Shown piece by piece: positions 6,546 through 9,737 of a DNA stretch of 9,737 nucleotides. This DNA is from Erginobacter sp964465735 (GTDB lineage: Bacteria > Auribacterota > Erginobacteria > Erginobacterales > Erginobacteraceae). The position numbers and the translations under genes were made by a program. A model generated the notes under the pieces. That model had not been told where the DNA came from. It made no database searches and saw only the letters and a program-made list of their open reading frames with translations. Positions within the stretch are counted from its first letter, which is position 1; each line of letters begins with the position of its first letter. The stretch covers positions 1 to 9,737 of the forward strand of contig CAYXKT010000107.1 of the NCBI GenBank assembly GCA_964465735.1, written 5' to 3'.

Positions 6546-8193
6546 AACGTGGTTGGGAAATCGGGGCTGGTCCGGCTGCCGGCGACTCGCCCGGGACCAG
6601 CAGGAGCCGGACCGGATAGAGTTCAGAGGGGATAAAGCCGGCGGCCAGCCGGCTAATCGGAGAGAGCCGGTCGGGGCCTTCAATTTCTTTTACCCGGTAA
6701 TGTTCCCGCAGATAATCGCCGATCAGACTGTCAGCCGGGTGGACGGGATAAGCCACCCGATAACCGCTCCGTTGAACTTTCGTGATCGCCTCCCCGACCG
6801 TCTCCGGGGGGAAGTGGGTCCCCAGGGTATAGATGATCCGCTCCGGGAAGACCGCCTTGTCCCAGTAATGGGTGAAGAATATTGTCCGTTGGTCGGTATT
6901 TGAAAGCAGGAATTTTCCCACTTCGCGGTAATAACGACTCTGGAACGCCGTCTCAATGATCCCGGCCGGGGCCAGAGTGGCGATCAGGAGACTGAACCCG
7001 ATCAGGGCGCCCATCAGACGCCGGGCGGGGATCTTCACCCGTTCCAGAGCCCGGGCGGCGAAGAGCGGGAGCAGGCAGATCACCGGCATCAGGTAGCGGA
7101 GGAAGGAGGAGTGCAGGGTGAACTCGTTGAGTTCGTGCCCGTAAGTGCCGAAGTTGGAGAAGAATGGGAGGGCAAGAAGAAAGAGCCAGAAGTAGTAGAG
7201 GCGGAAGCGGAAGGGGGGATCGGAGGCGATGGGTTCCGGGTTCAGCCCCGGTTCGTCGAGGACCGGACGGGCTCGGGGGATGATGAAGCCGAGCAGGGCC
7301 AGGATAAAGAGCGGGAAGCCTAAAGCCAGCGCGGCCGGGGTATTTTTGAGATGGAGCAGCCAGATCCGGGGATGGAAATTCAAGTAGTCGAGGATACCGG
7401 CGATCCCGGTCAGGGCGGGCTCCTGGGCCGCGGCCGCCGCCGAAAGATGGGTGGAGGTATAGCCGAGATTAAAATATCCCCCGTAAATCGAACGGTTAAA
7501 GAGGAGCAGGCCAATGCCGCCCAGCACGATCAGGAACAGGGCGGCGGACAGATAGCGGCCGTCAACCCGGCGGCGCTCGATGAGAAAGAAGATGAAGAAG
7601 GAGACCAGGTAAACAATGTTGGTCGGCCGGGTCCAGAGCAAGGCTACGCTGAACAGAGCAAAGAGGAGATACTCCCACCACCACCCTCGCTTCAACCCCC
7701 GGAGAAGAAAATAGAGCGCGGCGAGAAAGAGGGTCAGGTTGAAGAGAGTCGGGTTGTAAGCGTAGGCCCGGCGGATAAAGACCGGGGTCACGGAGAGCAG
7801 GATCGCCGCCCGCAGTGCCGTCCCCGCCTTCGGGAAGATCTCCCGGCCAATCAGGTAGATCAGAAGCAGGGAGAGAACCGCGCAGAGCGGATTGACCAAT
7901 CGGGCGGCCTCGGGGGGAAGGAAACTTTTCAACCCGGCCCAGAAGATGATGAACCCGGGAAACTTCCGGGGATAGACCAACCCCTCCTGTCCGTAAACGA
8001 AATACCGGGGGATGAAACCTTCTTCCCCGAAAAGCCCGTCACCCACCGGGCGATAGCCTAATTGACCGGATTCGGCCAGATGGGAGGAGAAGAAGCTGAA
8101 GATCAGATCATCGGGGGAGATCAGCTCATCACTGAAGAAAAAGAGCGCGCTGTAACAGATCAACGCGATCAGCAAAATGTATATTAGTCTCAT
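6544..8193 (-). CDS. Polytopic membrane glycosyltransferase, GT39 / ArnT-PMT-like
   Basis: This 549-residue integral membrane protein resembles the GT-C enzymes that use polyprenyl-phosphate sugars and act on the periplasmic side. About ten to eleven hydrophobic spans can be read: near 3-21, 80-94, 101-117, 125-140, 148-165, 174-188, 191-206, 213-232, 286-305, 332-346, 365-381 and 392-412, with two of these pairs possibly single spans. The first periplasmic loop carries the acidic pair Asp28-Asp29 in ELISPDDLIF, the expected place for the GT-C catalytic or metal-binding acid. RAYAYNPTLFNLTLF (142-156) matches the conserved second region of the family. Residues ~413-549 form a soluble, probably periplasmic tail. 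The start codon has a weak AGGT upstream. It leads a two-gene unit with the GT4 gene, which suggests a role in surface polysaccharide or glycoconjugate decoration. Substrate is unknown, and a lipid-A or protein O-glycosylation role cannot be separated here. Confidence 0.87.
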   Translation of the reverse strand: MRLIYILLIALICYSALFFFSDELISPDDLIFSFFSSHLAESGQLGYRPVGDGLFGEEGFIPRYFVYGQEGLVYPRKFPGFIIFWAGLKSFLPPEAARLVNPLCAVLSLLLIYLIGREIFPKAGTALRAAILLSVTPVFIRRAYAYNPTLFNLTLFLAALYFLLRGLKRGWWWEYLLFALFSVALLWTRPTNIVYLVSFFIFFLIERRRVDGRYLSAALFLIVLGGIGLLLFNRSIYGGYFNLGYTSTHLSAAAAAQEPALTGIAGILDYLNFHPRIWLLHLKNTPAALALGFPLFILALLGFIIPRARPVLDEPGLNPEPIASDPPFRFRLYYFWLFLLALPFFSNFGTYGHELNEFTLHSSFLRYLMPVICLLPLFAARALERVKIPARRLMGALIGFSLLIATLAPAGIIETAFQSRYYREVGKFLLSNTDQRTIFFTHYWDKAVFPERIIYTLGTHFPPETVGEAITKVQRSGYRVAYPVHPADSLIGDYLREHYRVKEIEGPDRLSPISRLAAGFIPSELYPVRLLLVPGESPAAGPAPISQPR

Positions 8194-8240
8194 TAGAAGG
8201 TACCTGGTGTCTGAACAAAAACCTCAAATCACATAGAATC

Positions 8241-8323
8241 CGTCATTGCGAGGCACTAAGTGACAAAACAGCCTCTTACCCTGCCGATGGATTGAGATTG
8301 CTTCCTGACGCCCTTTGCTCGCA
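8241..8323. repeat. Decayed interspersed inverted-repeat (MITE-like) element
   Basis: CGTCATTGCGAGGCACTAAG (8241-8260) opens a stretch whose second half reads GATTGAGATTGCTTCCTGAC (8289-8308) and closes with CTCGCA (8318-8323). TGCGAG (8247-8252) pairs with CTCGCA, and CTC (8273-8275) with GAG (8294-8296), around an 18-base centre. The arms between them match at roughly two thirds of positions. This resembles a short noncoding repeat that I recall from many bacterial genomes, with ends like CGTCATTGCGAG and a GATTGAGATTGCTTCGTC inner arm. The right arm here has drifted and the outer CAATGACG is lost. It occupies much of the 291-base gene-free stretch 8194-8484. Confidence 0.6.
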
Positions 8324-8332
8324 GCTAAAGGC

Positions 8333-8379
8333 TATTGCTCCCAATAACCTGGTTTTCGGAAGTTTTGCTTCGGGCAATA
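8333..8379. repeat. Weak inverted repeat in the 8194-8484 intergenic stretch
   Basis: TATTGC (8333-8338) pairs perfectly with GCAATA (8374-8379), and two further C-G pairs are possible past a bulged T. The loop is ~30 bases and contains a small AACC/GGTT palindrome (8346-8354). There is no T-run after it on either strand, so it is not a convincing terminator. It may be the frayed edge of the neighbouring repeat element. Nothing else recognisable was seen in this intergenic stretch. Confidence 0.3.
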
Positions 8380-8484
8380 ATTAAAACCTATGTCCATTTT
8401 CCCGTTCCTGGATCCCGCCTCCCGGATTCTGTCTGACTATAACCGTTTCCGGACTGGACCGGCAACGGGAAACTGGTCCGGCGG

Positions 8485-9636
8485 TCAGCTGCCGGTCAGT
8501 TCCAGCTCTTCGCCTACCAATCGGGCCTGCCAGGTGGTCAGCTCCCCGGCTTGCCTGACCTCCTCTGCCGTGGACGGCTCCTCCCGAGAGATGGCCCGCA
8601 GAGCCCTCTGGGGGGCGATAACTGAGGGAGTAAGCCCCAGTTCCCGGGCCCGGCCGGCGATCCGATCCCGGAGCAGCTCGTAGCGTTCATACTCCCCGGG
8701 CACCGGACGGGGCGGGGGTTGCCGCCGCGGATGAGCGGGCCATAACTCCGGCGGGATCTCCCGGGCCTCGGCAATCGCCCGGACCAGATGATCCCGCCTC
8801 GCCCCCCGGCAGTTGCGGGGGAGCTTCGGCCCCCGGTCCAGGGCGAGGCCCGGGTGACGGCAAAGCCAGATAGCCAGGGCGATCAGAGGCTGGTTGCCCA
8901 AGACCTTGAAGGGCGGGAGATCGACCGACTCGGCCTCCCGTTCCCGCCAGTGCCAGAGCGCCCGGACCAGGCATAGTTCCTCCCGGTCCAGATCTTTAAG
9001 CCCCTTGATCCGCCAGACACGGTCAGGTTCTTTCGCCGGCCGCGGCTGACCGGTTGCCTGGACCAGGGCCTGGCAGCTCTCCCGCGCCCACTCTTCGCGG
9101 CCCAGTTCCGCGAGCCGGTGTTGGAGGATATCGGCCAGGGGCTCGAGAAAGCGGGTATCGTTGACAGCATAGGCGATCTTATCCTCCGGCAGGGGGCGGC
9201 GCGACCAGTTAAACTTCTGCCCCCCCTTGCTCAGGGTCACCCCGAGAAGGTCTTCGAGCAGGGTGGCCAGGCCAAGCCGCTGATACCCGAGAAGCTGGGC
9301 GGCGATACCGGTATCGAAGAGTTCGCCCCGGGGCCGGAAACCGAAGCCCGCCAAGAGCATCCGAAGATCGTAATCGGCACCGTGGAAGATCAAGTCTTTG
9401 CCGGCCAGCAGTTCGACAAACTCGGTCAGATCGAAACCGGCCAACGGATCGAGGATGAAATTCTCCCCGGCCGCGGTCAGCTGGATCAGACAGACCTTCT
9501 CGTAATAATGGTGGAGGCTGTCGGCCTCGGTATCGACGGCGATCCGGCCGGCGGCAGTCATTGTTTTGGCCAACCGCTGCCAGCCTTCTCTGGTGTCGAT
9601 ATAGCTGTATTTCAAATCCGTATTGTTCATTATCAA
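8485..9636 (-). CDS. rnd: Ribonuclease D (DEDDy 3'-5' exoribonuclease with HRDC region)
   Basis: RNase D trims 3' ends of tRNA precursors and other small RNAs in the cytoplasm using two metal ions. The 383 residues match the usual length (about 375 in E. coli). The exonuclease domain (~10-195) has Exo I VDTEADS with Asp35 and Glu37, Exo II FHGADYDL with Asp90, and Exo III YAVND with Tyr156 and Asp160, which is the DEDDy signature with all catalytic residues present. The first HRDC domain is ~209-290, with the typical core FKVLGNQPLIALA (243-255). A second, weaker HRDC-like helical region is ~316-380. The coordinates use a TTG start at 9636, which has GGGGA seven bases upstream; an ATG two codons later (9630) is the alternative, with 13 bases of spacing. 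It is separated from the glycosyltransferases by 291 noncoding bases and is probably transcribed alone or with genes beyond the window. Confidence 0.95.
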   Translation of the reverse strand: MIMNNTDLKYSYIDTREGWQRLAKTMTAAGRIAVDTEADSLHHYYEKVCLIQLTAAGENFILDPLAGFDLTEFVELLAGKDLIFHGADYDLRMLLAGFGFRPRGELFDTGIAAQLLGYQRLGLATLLEDLLGVTLSKGGQKFNWSRRPLPEDKIAYAVNDTRFLEPLADILQHRLAELGREEWARESCQALVQATGQPRPAKEPDRVWRIKGLKDLDREELCLVRALWHWREREAESVDLPPFKVLGNQPLIALAIWLCRHPGLALDRGPKLPRNCRGARRDHLVRAIAEAREIPPELWPAHPRRQPPPRPVPGEYERYELLRDRIAGRARELGLTPSVIAPQRALRAISREEPSTAEEVRQAGELTTWQARLVGEELELTGS

Positions 9637-9644
9637 CTTTATTT

Positions 9645-9649
9645 CCCCG
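9645..9649 (-). promoter_or_regulatory. Possible ribosome binding site of ribonuclease D
   Basis: On the minus strand GGGGA runs with its last base at 9644, so the purine run covers about 9649-9644. Seven bases separate it from the TTG at 9636 and thirteen from the ATG at 9630. The spacing favours TTG, although ATG is the more common start codon. The two choices differ by only two residues. Confidence 0.4.
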
Positions 9650-9737
9650 TATCAGTTAATTGGTGGCTGAACGGAAGCTTTCACCTAAATTGAGCGATTC
9701 TACGCGGCGAACTGCACCAATCTTTTGCGTCCGAACG

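Noticed and set aside
7351..8061. 236-codon plus-strand frame, charged and low in complexity.
   Set aside because: It is the antisense shadow of the membrane glycosyltransferase: hydrophobic codons read backwards give Glu, Lys, Gln and Arg.
8407..8431. CCTGGATCCCGCCTCCCGGATTCTG as a second decayed interspersed repeat.
   Set aside because: It vaguely resembles repeats with CCTGGATCCCCGC arms, but pairing is poor and no partner arm is present.
8449..8481. Hairpin just after the rnd stop (CCGGAC with GTCCGG, or GGACC with GGTCC) as a terminator.
   Set aside because: Stems are only 5-6 bp with loops of 14-21 bases, and no T-run follows on the minus strand.
8390..8683. Plus-strand 97-codon frame beginning in the intergenic stretch.
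   Set aside because: Most of it overlaps rnd antisense. The intergenic part shows no family resemblance and has no ribosome binding site.
9656..9737. C-terminal end of an upstream minus-strand gene: 26 sense codons from the window edge to a TAA at 9658-9656.
   Set aside because: An open run of this length is easily expected by chance, and another minus frame is also open to a TGA at 9683-9681. No motif can be recognised.
9684..9737. Promoter for rnd around TAGAAT on the minus strand near 9700.
   Set aside because: The -10-like hexamer is good, but no acceptable -35 lies 16-18 bases upstream; the nearest TTGGTG is only 12 bases away.

Overview
The window looks like chromosome of an uncultured, GC-rich, Gram-negative-type bacterium. 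The case rests on high-GC third positions throughout, a secreted protein joined by Pro/Thr/Ser linkers and ending in FRPxxGLWxIRGVTRxYFG repeats, and a four-helix-bundle (23S rRNA intervening-sequence family) gene relic. From memory, this repeat type is common in uncultured phyla such as Omnitrophota or Auribacterota; that placement is inference with low confidence. No phage, CRISPR, plasmid, tRNA or rRNA signal was seen.

Layout. Positions 5-2902 (minus) hold a large NAD-dependent glutamate dehydrogenase, complete to its stop. Positions 2903-3263 form a divergent intergenic region with a good minus-strand sigma70-type promoter, a dead remnant of a four-helix-bundle gene, and a weaker plus-strand promoter. 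Positions 3264-5444 (plus) encode a secreted modular protein: signal peptide, MAM/jelly-roll-like module, PT-rich linker, second copy of the module, then six ~40-residue propeller-type repeats. Only 4 bases separate its stop from that of a convergent two-gene minus-strand unit: a membrane GT39-type glycosyltransferase (6544-8193) followed by a cytoplasmic GT4 glycosyltransferase (5449-6528), probably for a surface glycan. Positions 8194-8484 are noncoding and carry a decayed interspersed inverted repeat. Positions 8485-9636 (minus) encode ribonuclease D. The last 101 bases are its upstream region.

The genes do not form one pathway: amino-acid catabolism, an exported adhesin- or enzyme-like protein, glycan assembly and RNA maturation are adjacent. 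The most useful observation is that the longest dehydrogenase reading frame begins inside the four-helix-bundle relic. Its first 16 codons belong to the dead gene, so the real start is the ATG at 2902. No new defence or mobile system was found. The other items of interest are in the repeat protein: an out-of-frame calcium motif, an 18-bp C8-GC-G8 palindrome, and near-identical neighbouring repeats.
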